From Paenirhizobium naphthalenivorans (GTDB taxonomy: Bacteria > Pseudomonadota > Alphaproteobacteria > Rhizobiales > Rhizobiaceae): DNA of 64,000 nucleotides. Positions 19,979-28,894 of this stretch are shown here, in pieces (position 1 is the stretch's first letter; each line of letters begins with the position of its first letter). The stretch is from the NCBI RefSeq assembly GCF_007992095.1, contig NZ_BJZP01000008.1, positions 1 through 64,000 on the forward strand. Reading direction: 5' to 3'. The notes beneath the pieces are model-generated. The model did no database searches. It was not told the DNA's origin and saw nothing but the letters and a program-made list of their open reading frames with translations. Both the position numbers and the translations under genes were made by a program.

Positions 19979-20038
19979 AAGTCCCCGGCTGCCGCTTCGG
20001 TGGTTGCCTCCCCTGCCGGCCATCGATGTCGGGGACTT
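19979..20038 (-). repeat. Long inverted repeat with T-run on the minus strand
   Basis: AAGTCCCCG (19979-19987) and CGGGGACTT (20030-20038) form a perfect 9-bp inverted repeat with a 42-base loop that has further GC-rich pairing potential. Read on the minus strand the hairpin ends in TTTTTT, like an intrinsic terminator; on the plus strand it lies in the rnhB leader, 34 bases before the start. Its role is open. Confidence 0.4.
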
Positions 20039-20072
20039 GCAGGAGGTCGGGTGCGCGTGCGATTTCTGCCGC

Positions 20073-20744
20073 ATGAAATCTCGCACGCCACCCGATTCTC
20101 CTGATCTTTTTGCCAAGCGGCCGTCAACGCCCGATTTCGAGTTCGAAAAACTCGCGGCCGAGCGCGGCCTTTTTCCTGTCGCCGGCACTGACGAGGCCGG
20201 ACGAGGTCCGCTTGCCGGGCCTGTTGTGGCCGCCGCCGTCATTCTCGATGCGAACAATATCCCGGCCGGGCTCAACGATTCCAAGAAACTGACCGCCGCC
20301 CACCGCGAGCGCCTGTTCGAGGAGATCATCCTGTCGGCAACGGTCTCGATCGCCTCTTCGTCGCCACGCCACATCGACGCCCTCGACATCCGCAAGGCAA
20401 GCCTCGACGCCATGCGTCGCGCGGTGGCGGGCCTCGCGCTTCCGCCGCGCCACGTCCTGATCGATGGTCGCGACGTTCCGGAGGGACTGATCTGCCCGGG
20501 CAAAGCTCTGGTCAAGGGTGACGCCCGCTCGCTCTCGATCGCGGCCGCCTCGATTGTCGCAAAGGTAACCCGCGACAGGATGATGACGCGTGCGGGCCTC
20601 GTCTTCCCTGCCTATGGCTTTGAGAGCCACGCCGGCTACGGAACCGACCGTCACCGAACGGCGATCGTGGTGTATGGCCCTTGTATCCTGCATCGCATGA
20701 GCTTTCGCCCCTTGCGGCGCGATGATCCGGACACCGACAGGTAG
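20073..20744 (+). CDS. rnhB: Ribonuclease HII
   Basis: 223 residues. Cleaves RNA in RNA-DNA hybrids and single ribonucleotides in DNA. The active-site residues sit in [32 protein letters not shown] and [15 protein letters not shown]. The frame is open for 77 codons upstream, but that part has no family similarity and is Cys/Trp-rich, so ATG 20073 is taken. It is convergent with the atp F0 operon. Confidence 0.95.
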   Translation: MKSRTPPDSPDLFAKRPSTPDFEFEKLAAERGLFPVAGTDEAGRGPLAGPVVAAAVILDANNIPAGLNDSKKLTAAHRERLFEEIILSATVSIASSSPRHIDALDIRKASLDAMRRAVAGLALPPRHVLIDGRDVPEGLICPGKALVKGDARSLSIAAASIVAKVTRDRMMTRAGLVFPAYGFESHAGYGTDRHRTAIVVYGPCILHRMSFRPLRRDDPDTDR

Positions 20745-20852
20745 AAGAAAGGTTCGCCGAATGCCCCCCGGATCAGGCGGCTCGGTTTCGCCGTCCTGAC
20801 CATTTGACGCCCAGCCCCCCCTCGCCCGATCGGGGATATGGCAGGCAAAGAA

Positions 20853-20878
20853 AAAGCCGGGCGTCTCCACCCGGCTTT
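20853..20878 (-). terminator. Terminator of the F0 ATP synthase operon
   Basis: AAAGCCGGG and CCCGGCTTT form a perfect 9-bp stem with an 8-base loop; on the minus strand it runs into TTTTTC. It sits 23 bases after the atpF stop. Confidence 0.85.
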
Positions 20879-20900
20879 GCGATTCAGACTGGCCGATGCC

Positions 20901-21386
20901 TCAGTTGAGGCGGGTCTTGACCTCACCAACGGCGCCCTTGAACAGCTTGTCCTGAACGCCGGCGTCGGCCTTCTTGACGAGGAGCATTTCCGCAGCGGCG
21001 ATCGAGAGATCGACAGCAGCGGCGCGCACGGCGTTGACGGCTTCCGTCTCGGCCTGCTTGATCTTCTGCTCGGACAGAGCGTTGCGGCGTGCCACGAACT
21101 CTTCGGTCTTCTGCTTGGCTTCGGCCGTCAGCATGGCGGCCTCGCGTTCAGCAGCGGCGATGATGCCTGCGGCCTCCGCTTCGGCTTCCTTGCGCTTGCG
21201 CTGGTATTCTGCCAGCACATGCTGAGCCTCCTCACGCAGACGCTTGGCTTCTGCCAGTTCATCACGGATCTTGCCGGCCCGCTCGTCGAGCGACTTTGCC
21301 ACCATGCCCGGTACTTTAAGATAGACGATCAGAGCCAGGAAGAGCAGCAGGCCGACGAAGGCGAAGAATGTTGCGTCGAATTGCAT
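20901..21386 (-). CDS. atpF: ATP synthase F0 subunit b
   Basis: About 161 residues: one N-terminal membrane helix (about 5-27) and a long charged coiled coil (K-S-L-D-E-R-A-G-K-I-R-D-E-L-A-E-A-K-R-L). This is one of the two peripheral-stalk b subunits that hold F1 against rotation. ATG 21384-21386 is preferred to the upstream TTG at 21392, which overlaps the stop of the b' gene. Last gene of the F0 operon, just before a terminator. Confidence 0.95.
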   Translation of the reverse strand: MQFDATFFAFVGLLLFLALIVYLKVPGMVAKSLDERAGKIRDELAEAKRLREEAQHVLAEYQRKRKEAEAEAAGIIAAAEREAAMLTAEAKQKTEEFVARRNALSEQKIKQAETEAVNAVRAAAVDLSIAAAEMLLVKKADAGVQDKLFKGAVGEVKTRLN

Positions 21387-21388
21387 GT

Positions 21389-22048
21389 TCAAGCCCCCTG
21401 CTTGGCGGTAACGCCGCTGACGGCCGCCTTGATGTCGGCCGCGGTCGCCTTGGCGCCAATCAGCTGCTCGACGATCGTGCCGACGGTGTCGACGGCGATG
21501 GTATCGACCTCGGCGAATGCCTTGGCCTTGATCTCGGCGATGCGCGCTTCTGCGGCTGCAACCTTGCCGGCGAGTTCCGCCTCAACGGCGGTCCGCTCGG
21601 CGTCAGCCTTGGCCTTGGCACTTTCGCGGGCGGTCGCTGCGATCTGCCCGGCTTTGGCCTTGGCAGTGGCGAGCTCACGCTCATAGGTTTCGATGGCAGC
21701 ATCGGCCTCGGACTTCAGCCGGGCAGCCTCATCGAGATCCTGTGCGATCCGGTCATGCCGGTTTTCCAGGATGCCACCGACGCGCGGTACGATGACCTTC
21801 TGCATGAGCACGTAGAAAAGACCGAACGTAATCACCAGCCACAAGAGCTGCGAGGCGTAGGTCGACTGGTCGAACGGCGGAAAAACGCCACCACCATGCC
21901 CCTTGGCGGGGGCAACACCGGTCTCCGTATGAACTTCGCCGTGTGCAGGGGTCTCTTCGGTATGAACCTGACCCTGTGCGGGGGCTGCTTCGGCGGGAGT
22001 CTGGCCCTGCGCCGGGGTTTCCTGCGCATAGGCGGGGGTCACGAACAT
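21389..22048 (-). CDS. atpG: ATP synthase F0 subunit b'
   Basis: About 219 residues. An Ala/Gln/Pro/His-rich N-terminal extension (M-F-V-T-P-A-Y-A-Q then repeated P-A-Q-G-Q / P-A-H-G-E blocks) precedes the membrane helix ([15 protein letters not shown]) and a long coiled coil. The b/b' pair is typical of alphaproteobacteria and photosynthetic bacteria. ATG 22046-22048 has a GGAGGTG site; the longer frame from 22072 adds M-R-I-H-L-E-V-S and lacks such a site. Confidence 0.93.
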   Translation of the reverse strand: MFVTPAYAQETPAQGQTPAEAAPAQGQVHTEETPAHGEVHTETGVAPAKGHGGGVFPPFDQSTYASQLLWLVITFGLFYVLMQKVIVPRVGGILENRHDRIAQDLDEAARLKSEADAAIETYERELATAKAKAGQIAATARESAKAKADAERTAVEAELAGKVAAAEARIAEIKAKAFAEVDTIAVDTVGTIVEQLIGAKATAADIKAAVSGVTAKQGA

Positions 22049-22128
22049 GCTCACCTCCAGGTGTATTCTCAAATGCGAAGGATCACGGCCGCCCCAAGGC
22101 GAGCCGTGACCCCATTACCCGGCCGATA

Positions 22129-22356
22129 TTAGACGGCGAACAGGAGCAGGAGAGCGATGAGCAGCGAGAAGATGCCCAGAGCTTCCGTAACGGCGAAGCC
22201 GAATACCAGACGGCCGAACTGGCTGTCAGCGGCAGACGGATTGCGCAGAGCGCCGGACAGGTAGTTGCCGAAGATGTTGCCGAGGCCGAGAGCCGTGCCG
22301 GCCATACCAAAGCAAGCCAAACCTGCGCCGATGTACTTTGCTGCTTCCGCTTCCAT
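22129..22356 (-). CDS. atpE: ATP synthase F0 subunit c
   Basis: 75 residues, a helical hairpin. The loop R-N-P-S-A-A and the proton-carrying carboxylate in [11 protein letters not shown] (Glu, as usual in alphaproteobacteria) are visible. Forms the rotor ring. The start has a strong AAGGAGATCA site, in keeping with the high copy number needed. Confidence 0.97.
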   Translation of the reverse strand: MEAEAAKYIGAGLACFGMAGTALGLGNIFGNYLSGALRNPSAADSQFGRLVFGFAVTEALGIFSLLIALLLLFAV

Positions 22357-22423
22357 GATTGATCTCCTTAGAATGGTTGTTGCGGCGAATGACTGACGCC
22401 TTCAGGCGCCAATGTCGTTATCC

Positions 22424-23176
22424 TTAGTGCCCGCCAGGGTGAATTGCGTCGTTGAGGTACATGCAAGTCAGTACCGCAAAAACATAAGCCTGCAGGAAGG
22501 CGACGAGGAACTCGAGACCGGTCAGAGCGACCGTCATGATCAGGGGCAGAACGGCGCCGCCGATGCCCATCGCACCAAGGGTTCCGAGCGAGGCGACGAA
22601 GCCTGCGAACACCTTGAGCGTAATATGTCCGGCCAGCATGTTGGCGAACAGACGAATGGAGAGCGAAATCGGACGCGAAAGGAACGAGATCACTTCGATC
22701 GGCACGACGAGCAGCAATAGCGCCGCCGGCACGCCCGAAGGCACGAAGAGCTTGAGGAAGCCGAACCCGTGCTTCATGAAGCCATAGACCAGCACGGTGC
22801 CGATAACGAAGATCGCCAAGGCGAAGGTCACGACGATCTGGCTGGTGATGGTGAAGAAGTAAGGCATCATGCCGAGCAAGTTCGCGGTCAGCACGAACAT
22901 GAACAGCGAGAAGACCATGGGGAAGAATTTCATGCCATGACTGCCGGCACCTTCACGCAGCATCGAGGCGATGAATTCATAGGACATCTCGGCGACCGAC
23001 TGAGCGCGGGTCGGGATCAATCCGCGGCTGGACGTCGAGAAATACAGGAATGCGGAGGCGCAGGCGACCGTGGCAACCATGAACAGCGAAGCGTTGGTGA
23101 ACGAAAAATCAATCCCGCCGATCTCGATCGGAACAATCTTCTGGATCTGGAACTGATGAGTCGGATCGTTTGACAC
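22424..23176 (-). CDS. atpB: ATP synthase F0 subunit a
   Basis: 250 residues with about five to six membrane helices; carries the proton half-channels. The essential Arg is in [16 protein letters not shown]. It begins [17 protein letters not shown] from a GTG at 23174-23176. It lies between atpI and atpE in the F0 operon; the F1 genes are not in this window, as expected for the split alphaproteobacterial arrangement. Confidence 0.97.
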   Translation of the reverse strand: MSNDPTHQFQIQKIVPIEIGGIDFSFTNASLFMVATVACASAFLYFSTSSRGLIPTRAQSVAEMSYEFIASMLREGAGSHGMKFFPMVFSLFMFVLTANLLGMMPYFFTITSQIVVTFALAIFVIGTVLVYGFMKHGFGFLKLFVPSGVPAALLLLVVPIEVISFLSRPISLSIRLFANMLAGHITLKVFAGFVASLGTLGAMGIGGAVLPLIMTVALTGLEFLVAFLQAYVFAVLTCMYLNDAIHPGGH

Positions 23177-23242
23177 CGTCTGGTCTCTTTCGCTTTTAGC
23201 CCGCCCACGGGCGGATACCTGCCTATTTCACGCTTCGCAACC

Positions 23243-23608
23243 TTATCGATCGGCGTCGCGCTTATTCCCTGCCTCAGTACTTCGGTCCGCCGGATGGGGC
23301 GACGCCACTTTGCCCGCGGTCCTCAGCACATTCAAAACACCGGCACAGAACCCGAGTAACAGGAGCACGATCATGCCCCAGGGCGCAGTACCGACAAAAC
23401 GGTCGAAAAGATAGCCCAGGATTGCGCCAACAACGACAGCGGAGATGAATTCGCTCGAAAGCTTCATGGCCTCGGCATAACCCTTGCGGCTCTGCTCGGC
23501 CCGCTCGTCGGCGGCTTCTTCACCCCTCGTCTCGACCCCCTTCACCGCCAATTCGGCAGCGAGGCGCCTGCGACGCTCTTCCAGACTCTTTTCGCGGTTT
23601 TCCGTCAT
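23243..23608 (-). CDS. atpI: ATP synthase accessory protein I
   Basis: 121 residues: a charged N-terminal half with many Glu and Arg, then two membrane helices (about 56-72 and 80-97; L-G-Y-L-F-D-R-F-V-G-T-A-P-W-G-M-I-V-L-L-L-L-G is split by the conserved turn). AtpI is thought to help c-ring assembly or Mg/Ca supply. First gene of the F0 operon. Confidence 0.9.
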   Translation of the reverse strand: MTENREKSLEERRRRLAAELAVKGVETRGEEAADERAEQSRKGYAEAMKLSSEFISAVVVGAILGYLFDRFVGTAPWGMIVLLLLGFCAGVLNVLRTAGKVASPHPADRSTEAGNKRDADR

Positions 23609-23715
23609 GATCTCGCATCCGTCCGTTTCTGCGTTTCACCGAACCATCCGCGGCCCGACAGCACTGTAGATACGGCAGGATTTGAACCCTTCCAGCCCGT
23701 CTTGAAGTCGCGCGC

Positions 23716-23744
23716 ACCATAATTTTGAGCGCCCGCATAGTCAA
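23716..23744 (-). promoter_or_regulatory. Candidate promoter of the F0 operon
   Basis: On the minus strand TTGACT (23739-23744) and TATGGT (23716-23721) are spaced by 17 bases, a good housekeeping sigma pattern about 110 bases upstream of atpI. No operator is evident. Confidence 0.45.
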
Positions 23745-23831
23745 GGCATACCAAGGGCAAGTTTCACCACAAATTAACCGGGAAAAATCATAGACTTAAG
23801 TCGAAACCGCCGAATCTTGGGGAGAGTTTCG

Positions 23832-23874
23832 GACAAAAGGCCGCCATTGGTCGCAGGCGGGCGGGCTTTTTGTC
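23832..23874. terminator. Imperfect hairpin terminator after the cell wall hydrolase gene
   Basis: GACAAAAGGCCGCC (23832-23845) pairs with GGCGGGCTTTTTGTC (ending 23874) with one mismatch and a loop of about 14. On the minus strand it lies just after the SleB-type gene and ends in a T-run; it could work in both directions. Confidence 0.5.
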
Positions 23875-23879
23875 GAAGA

Positions 23880-25070
23880 TCAGCTCCAGCCGCCGCCATA
23901 GGTGCGGTAGAAGACATGTAGACCGATACGGCCGACCTTCTTCATCGTACGCGCCCAGCCGGGGCGAACATATATGGCGTGATAGTGAGTCGAGGATCCG
24001 ACCTCCTTCAGCCAGATCTTGCCTGCGGTAACGGCCAGCGCCACTTCGCGCGCCACCTTCCAGTGGTACTGGGAATTCACCCGATCCTTGATATTGTCGC
24101 AGGCGAAAGAGAATTGGCAGCGGTTGCGCCAGTCCTCGTTCTGGTAGACGACCCCGCAGATCGTATCGGGATAAGCGGGATTACGCACGCGGTTGAGGAT
24201 AACCTGGGCGACGGCCGCCTGGCCCTTCACCGATTCGCCGCGCGCTTCAAAATAGACGCCGGAGGCCAGGCACTGCTGCTCCCGGACGGAAAAGACCGCG
24301 GGCGGCAGGACGGACGCCGCCCAGGCATGGTCATCAGGCCCGATCTTCGGGACAAAACGGCCCGCTCCCGGCTTCTTCGTCAACAGGGCATCGAAGGGTG
24401 AGACGCTGGCGAAATCAGGCTCGGGTGGCGCATAGGCCGTCGCCAGCACATCGGCCTGGCGGTTGGTGACAAGAGACGCGAGCATGGCCGGCACGCCGAC
24501 ATCTGCCTTTGGAGCACTCTTCTTGAAATAGAAGCTGGCGAGTTCGACCGGCTTGGCCTTGGAGTGAACGAAGGCCGTCAGTTCATTTGGCGTGGTCTTG
24601 GGGGCGAGGAGCGAAGAGGTCCGCTGCAGGACGGACCCCGCAGTGAAGGCCTTGGGCGGCTGCATCGCCTCGACAGCGACCACCCTGCCCCTCTTGAGAC
24701 CACGGGTGACACGGTCCTCGTCCGGCAACGGATCGGCCTCGGATTTGCCGCCGTCAAAGGCGATCTTACGGCCGTCGGGCAGCAGGATGCCGCTGTCCTT
24801 GTTCAATGCGGAGGAAGCCTCCGCGTCGCTAAAGGCGAGCTGTGACTGATGCAGCGACCCCGCCGGCGACGCGGTCAGCACCATGCGCCAATTGCTCGAT
24901 CCACGATCGATACCGGTAATCAGCCCGGCGAGATCCGCCTGGGCTGCGATCGAGGGAAAGGCGAGCCAAGACACGAGGCCAAAGACCACGGGCGATGTCC
25001 ACTTCTCCAGACGGAAGACGGACAAATTCGGCAGACGGCTTCTCTGACGCAAAACCGGTACTCCATACAT
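23880..25070 (-). CDS. SleB-type cell wall hydrolase
   Basis: About 396 residues. An N-terminal membrane/signal segment (about 28-48) leads to a low-similarity linker, and the C-terminal ~130 residues form the Hydrolase_2 (SleB) domain: E-Q-Q-C-L-A-S-G-V-Y-F-E-A-R-G-E-S-V-K-G-Q-A-A-V, then V-I-L-N-R-V-R-N-P-A-Y-P-D-T-I-C-G-V-V-Y-Q. The E-A-R-G-E glutamate is the expected catalytic residue. It probably cleaves peptidoglycan in the periplasm. ATG 25068-25070 is preferred over the GTG two codons upstream. An inverted TTAACC / GGTTAA pair lies 33 bases upstream. Confidence 0.88.
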   Translation of the reverse strand: MYGVPVLRQRSRLPNLSVFRLEKWTSPVVFGLVSWLAFPSIAAQADLAGLITGIDRGSSNWRMVLTASPAGSLHQSQLAFSDAEASSALNKDSGILLPDGRKIAFDGGKSEADPLPDEDRVTRGLKRGRVVAVEAMQPPKAFTAGSVLQRTSSLLAPKTTPNELTAFVHSKAKPVELASFYFKKSAPKADVGVPAMLASLVTNRQADVLATAYAPPEPDFASVSPFDALLTKKPGAGRFVPKIGPDDHAWAASVLPPAVFSVREQQCLASGVYFEARGESVKGQAAVAQVILNRVRNPAYPDTICGVVYQNEDWRNRCQFSFACDNIKDRVNSQYHWKVAREVALAVTAGKIWLKEVGSSTHYHAIYVRPGWARTMKKVGRIGLHVFYRTYGGGWS

Positions 25071-25102
25071 GATCACGGTTACATTAGAGAAATATGCATC
25101 GT

Positions 25103-25123
25103 TAACCTTGATGTCTGGTTAAT
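25103..25123. promoter_or_regulatory. Inverted repeat TTAACC-N9-GGTTAA upstream of the cell wall hydrolase
   Basis: A perfect 6-bp inverted repeat with 9 bases between, about 33 bases before the SleB-type gene and downstream of the kup terminator. TTAACC is also the half-site recognised by CtrA-type cell-cycle regulators, which suits a cell wall enzyme. The spacing is not the usual CtrA arrangement, so this is tentative. Confidence 0.4.
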
Positions 25124-25155
25124 GCCCAAACCGTTCGTGGCGTCGATCGACGCAA

Positions 25156-25183
25156 AAGGCCGCCGGATCACTCCGGCGGCCTT
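25156..25183 (-). terminator. Terminator of the corA-kup operon
   Basis: AAGGCCGCCGGA and TCCGGCGGCCTT form a perfect 12-bp stem with a 4-base loop; the minus strand continues with T residues. It lies 24 bases after the kup stop. Confidence 0.9.
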
Positions 25184-25207
25184 GCAGGTATTACGACCGA
25201 GCCTCGT

Positions 25208-27109
25208 TCAGATGATGACGTGCGAGCCCAGTTCGACGACGCGATTGGCCGGCAGGCGGAAGTAGTCGGACGGATCGGTCGCTGAATTGGCGAGCGTGAT
25301 GTAGAGCCGATCCTGCCAATAGGGCATGCCCGACTTGGCATCTGGAACGAGCTTGCGCCGACCGAGATAGAAGGAGGTCGACATGATGTCGAACTTCAGT
25401 CCGCCACGCCGCAGGCTTGCCAGCGCCTTGGAGACATTCTGGTTCTCCATGAAACCGAAGCGGATCTCGACCAGGGAGAAACTCTCGGACAAGCTCTCCA
25501 CGAGGAACCTCTCCTCGTCCGTCGCCCGCGGACGATTGACCGTCCGGATGGTCAGGATGATGTTGCGCGTGTGAATCACATGGTTGTGCTTCAGGTTGTG
25601 CAAGAGTGCCGCCGGCGCGGTCTCGGGATCGCTGGTGAGAAAGATCGCCGTGCCGGCGACACGCACCGGCGCATGCTCGCTCTTCTTCTCGATCGAGGCG
25701 ACGAAGGAGGCAAGCGGAACGTCGCCATGCCGCGTCTTGGCGAACAGGATCGCGGAGCCACGCCGCCAGGTCCACATGACGACCGTAAAGCCGCCAGCGA
25801 ACAGAACCGGCACATAGCCACCATCACGGATCTTCAGCATGTTGGCGCCAAGGAAGACGAGCTCGAGGGCGAAGAGTGGCGCGAGAAGGAGGATGGCCGT
25901 CGACACATTCCAGTTCCACCGGGTCCGGACAAATTCAAAGGCCATAATGGTGGTGACGACCATGGCGCCGGTGACCGATATGCCATAGGCGGTGGCAAGC
26001 GCCTCGGAGCTCTGGAACAGAAGAACCAGCGCCAGCACGCCGACAAAGAGAAGGGCGTTGACCGCCGGGAGGTAGATCTGGCCGGTATGGGTCTCAGAGG
26101 TGAACAGGATCTGCATGCGCGGCAGGAAACCGAGGTGGATCGCCTGACGCACCAGCGAGAAGGCGCCGGTGATCACCGCCTGGCTGGCGATGATGGTGGC
26201 CGCGGTCGCCAGGATGACCATGGGCAGCAGCGCCCATTCGGGGAACATCAGAAAGAACGGATCAGATGCGGCCTCCGGGTGCTTCAGCACCATGGCGCCC
26301 TGGCCGAGATAATTCAGCACCAGCGCGGGAAAAACCAGAACGAACCAGGCCAGCTGGATCGGCTTACGGCCGAAATGGCCGAGATCGGCATAAAGCGCCT
26401 CCGCGCCCGTCACCGTCAGGAACACAGCTCCGAGCACGACGATGCCGAGAAACCCCTCATGCGCCAGGAAATTGACGGCGTGCCATGGGTTGAATGCGGC
26501 CAGAATGCCAAAGTCGTCCGATATGTGCATGATGCCGGCAAGGGCCATCGCGAGAAACCAGACGACCGTGATCGGGCCGAAGAATCTGGCCACAGCACCC
26601 GTTCCATGCGACTGCGCGGCGAAGATGGCGACCATGATCGCCACCGAGATCGGGATGACGAAGTGCCCCATATGCGGAGCAACCAGTTTCAGCCCCTCGA
26701 CCGCCGACAGAACGGAAAGTGCCGGAGTGATCATCGAATCGCCGAGGAACAGGGCCGCGCCGATCAGACCGAGGAACATCAGGACGGCGCCATGGCGGCC
26801 GGCATTCTTCGACAGCAACGCCAGCAGGGAAAGCGTGCCCCCCTCGCCCTCGTTGTCCGCCCGCAGCAGAAAGAGAACGTATTTGAACGTGACGATGATG
26901 GTCAGCGTCCAGATGATGAGCGAGATCAGACCGATGATCTCGTCGCGCAGGATACCGCCCTCCGCCAGCGGCTTCAGCGCCTCGCGAAAGGCATAAAGCG
27001 GGCTGGTGCCGATGTCGCCATAAACGACGCCGACCGAGCCGAGGGCAAGCCAGAGGAGATTGCGAAGGTCCTTTGGCGCCTCCGGTACTTCACTGATTTC
27101 TTGGGTCAT
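25208..27109 (-). CDS. kup: Kup-type potassium uptake protein
   Basis: 633 residues of the KUP/HAK/KT family: about twelve membrane helices followed by a cytoplasmic C-terminal domain. [19 protein letters not shown] is the family signature near the start, and [11 protein letters not shown] (here [11 protein letters not shown]) follows. It imports K+ with protons. It starts 15 bases after corA, so K+ and Mg2+ transport genes are co-transcribed. Confidence 0.96.
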   Translation of the reverse strand: MTQEISEVPEAPKDLRNLLWLALGSVGVVYGDIGTSPLYAFREALKPLAEGGILRDEIIGLISLIIWTLTIIVTFKYVLFLLRADNEGEGGTLSLLALLSKNAGRHGAVLMFLGLIGAALFLGDSMITPALSVLSAVEGLKLVAPHMGHFVIPISVAIMVAIFAAQSHGTGAVARFFGPITVVWFLAMALAGIMHISDDFGILAAFNPWHAVNFLAHEGFLGIVVLGAVFLTVTGAEALYADLGHFGRKPIQLAWFVLVFPALVLNYLGQGAMVLKHPEAASDPFFLMFPEWALLPMVILATAATIIASQAVITGAFSLVRQAIHLGFLPRMQILFTSETHTGQIYLPAVNALLFVGVLALVLLFQSSEALATAYGISVTGAMVVTTIMAFEFVRTRWNWNVSTAILLLAPLFALELVFLGANMLKIRDGGYVPVLFAGGFTVVMWTWRRGSAILFAKTRHGDVPLASFVASIEKKSEHAPVRVAGTAIFLTSDPETAPAALLHNLKHNHVIHTRNIILTIRTVNRPRATDEERFLVESLSESFSLVEIRFGFMENQNVSKALASLRRGGLKFDIMSTSFYLGRRKLVPDAKSGMPYWQDRLYITLANSATDPSDYFRLPANRVVELGSHVII

Positions 27110-27124
27110 GGGGCACCTGGCTCG

Positions 27125-28102
27125 TCAGAGCCAGCCTTTCCAGCGGAAGAATAGGAAGGGAATGATCGCCGACAACAGCATGGTGACAAGTGCCAGCCCA
27201 TAGCCGTAGGTCCATGTCAGTTCGGGCATGAACTGGAAATTCATGCCGTAGATCGACGCGACCAGTGTCGGCGGCAGAAAAACCACGGAGGCGATCGAGA
27301 AAATCTTGATGATGGCGTTCTGTTCGACATTGATCAGCCCGAGCGAGGCGTCGAGCAGGAAGGTGATGTTGTTGGACACAAAACCAGCATGCTCGGACAG
27401 GGACTGAATGTCATGGGCGACAATGCGGCACAGTTCGTCCGCTTCGCGGTCCTTGCGCACGGCCGGTTGCGACCGCAGAAAGGTAATCAAACGCGACAGC
27501 GACATCAGGCTGTCGCGTGCCTTGGTGAGAAGACGGTGATGGGCGGCAATATCGAGCAGTTTGTCCTCGAGGAAGCCCGGGCGGCGACGTTTCGCGGCCT
27601 TCCTGTCGACAAAGACCTCGGCTGAAAGGGCATCGAGGCGGGCCACCGCGATTTCGAGCACTTCCGCCGTTCGATCGGCAATGGTTTCGAGCAGACGGGC
27701 CATCATCTCCGCCCCCGTCTTGTACCTGCCGGGGATCCGCGCCAGCGCGCCGCTGAAAAGCTGGAAAGCCCTCGGTTCGGCATACCGAATGGTGATCATT
27801 CTATTGCCGCTCAGAATGAAGGCGACATCGGCCAGTTCCGGCAAGTCCGTCTCGACCTGGTGGACCAGAGAGGCGGTCATGAAGATGACATTATCCTCGA
27901 CATAAAGCCGGCTGGAAGGTTCGATGTCCTTGAGGTCCTCCCGTGTCGGAAGGGGAATTCCCAGAAGTCTTTCCGCCGTGGCCTCTTCGGCACGGTCGGG
28001 ATTGACGAGATCAAGCCATATAATGGCCGGATCAATCCCTTCGCTCTGACCGCTCGCAGGAATGATCTCCGCTTTGCCATCGGCGCGGTAGGCTCTGATC
28101 AA
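27125..28102 (-). CDS. corA: CorA family magnesium transporter
   Basis: 325 residues: a large cytoplasmic N-terminal domain and two C-terminal membrane helices. The pore signature G-M-N is in S-I-Y-G-M-N-F-Q-F-M-P-E, and the last residues are basic (F-R-W-K-G-W-L). The likely start is a TTG at 28100-28102 (M-I-R-A-Y-R), since no in-frame ATG exists until well into the domain. It is the promoter-proximal gene of the corA-kup pair; it is divergent from hsp20, with 249 bases between. Confidence 0.93.
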   Translation of the reverse strand: MIRAYRADGKAEIIPASGQSEGIDPAIIWLDLVNPDRAEEATAERLLGIPLPTREDLKDIEPSSRLYVEDNVIFMTASLVHQVETDLPELADVAFILSGNRMITIRYAEPRAFQLFSGALARIPGRYKTGAEMMARLLETIADRTAEVLEIAVARLDALSAEVFVDRKAAKRRRPGFLEDKLLDIAAHHRLLTKARDSLMSLSRLITFLRSQPAVRKDREADELCRIVAHDIQSLSEHAGFVSNNITFLLDASLGLINVEQNAIIKIFSIASVVFLPPTLVASIYGMNFQFMPELTWTYGYGLALVTMLLSAIIPFLFFRWKGWL

Positions 28103-28274
28103 GTTCGAAACACGCTCATTGCGCCCCGTCTTGGCTGTTGCGGCTCACAACGCGCGACCAAACACCCGGTTGAGCAAAAATGCAAGCGGGTTTTCATGCC
28201 CGCAAGGCACCTTTGGACGAAGGTTCGCGGCCTGGAATCCCTGCGGGTATAGAGCTTCAAAGTAACCGCCACGG

Positions 28275-28315
28275 TTGATTTAAATCAAGTCGCGACTGGT
28301 CTGCGACGCTATTAT
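28275..28315 (+). promoter_or_regulatory. FNR/FixK-type anaerobox promoter of hsp20
   Basis: TTGATTTAAATCAA (28275-28288) is a perfect palindrome and fits the FNR/FixK consensus TTGAT-N4-ATCAA exactly. A TATTAT -10 element lies at 28310-28315, which would put the start site near 28322 and the box centre at about -41, the classical class II activator position. So hsp20 should be induced under low oxygen by an FnrN/FixK-like protein. Confidence 0.7.
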
Positions 28316-28351
28316 CGGCTCGTTGAACAGCAGCCATTCACGGAGGGTCCC

Positions 28352-28825
28352 ATGGCAGATAAACCGTCCAGTCTTCTTCCTAGCCTTTGGTCCGACAATC
28401 CTTTTGCAGCACTGCGCAAGGAAATGGATCAAACCCTTGAGAATTTCTTCGGCAAGAACAAGCTCCTGTCCACATCTGATGGAGAAGGTTTTCTCGCGCC
28501 ATCAATCGACGTCGTCGAGAAGGATGACCAGATCGTACTCACCGCCGAGCTTCCAGGCATTTCCGAGGACGACATCGACGTCTCGATCCGCAACGGCGTG
28601 CTGAGCCTGAAGGGCGAGAAGAAGATGGAAAAGAAAGACGAGAAGGACAACTATCATGTCGTCGAACGGCGTTATGGTAGCTTCCAACGCTCGATGAGCC
28701 TGCCGCCGAGCGTCGACGAAGCGGCCGTTGCCGCAAAATTCGACAAGGGCGTACTGACTGTCACCATGCCCAAAAAGCCGGGCACCGCTGTTCCGGCTGA
28801 ACGCAAGATCGCGATCGAAAAATAG
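28352..28825 (+). CDS. Hsp20 family small heat-shock protein
   Basis: 157 residues. The alpha-crystallin domain spans about 48-145 (P-S-I-D-V-V-E-K-D-D-Q-I-V-L-T-A-E-L-P-G, then Y-G-S-F-Q-R-S-M-S-L-P and F-D-K-G-V-L-T-V-T-M-P-K). These ATP-independent holdases form oligomers that keep unfolding proteins soluble. The ATG has a GGAGGG site. No CIRCE is seen; instead a perfect FNR/FixK box precedes the gene, so oxygen limitation rather than heat alone may set its expression. Confidence 0.94.
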   Translation: MADKPSSLLPSLWSDNPFAALRKEMDQTLENFFGKNKLLSTSDGEGFLAPSIDVVEKDDQIVLTAELPGISEDDIDVSIRNGVLSLKGEKKMEKKDEKDNYHVVERRYGSFQRSMSLPPSVDEAAVAAKFDKGVLTVTMPKKPGTAVPAERKIAIEK

Positions 28826-28842
28826 AAATAGATCGCGCTATC

Positions 28843-28880
28843 CCGCCGCCCTTATCCGCCTGAGGGCGGCGGTTGATTTT
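28843..28880 (+). terminator. Terminator after hsp20
   Basis: CCGCCGCCCT and AGGGCGGCGG (28843-28872) form a perfect 10-bp stem with a 10-base loop, followed by TTGATTTT. Confidence 0.8.
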
Positions 28881-28894
28881 CCAGCTGTCCTATA

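Noticed and set aside
19842..20072. An N-terminal extension of RNase HII of 77 codons
   Set aside because: The extension has no RNase HII similarity and carries an unrelated inverted repeat at DNA level; the ATG at 20073 gives the standard length.
23660..23745. A tRNA-like T-arm sequence (GGTTCAAATCC on the minus strand, 23678-23688) upstream of atpI
   Set aside because: The T-stem has mismatches, and no matching 5' acceptor strand, D-arm or anticodon arm can be folded upstream. It is at most a remnant or chance.
25571..27154. A 527-codon open frame antisense to kup
   Set aside because: Very rich in Arg, Asp, Gln and His, with no hydrophobic core; kup is certain on the other strand.
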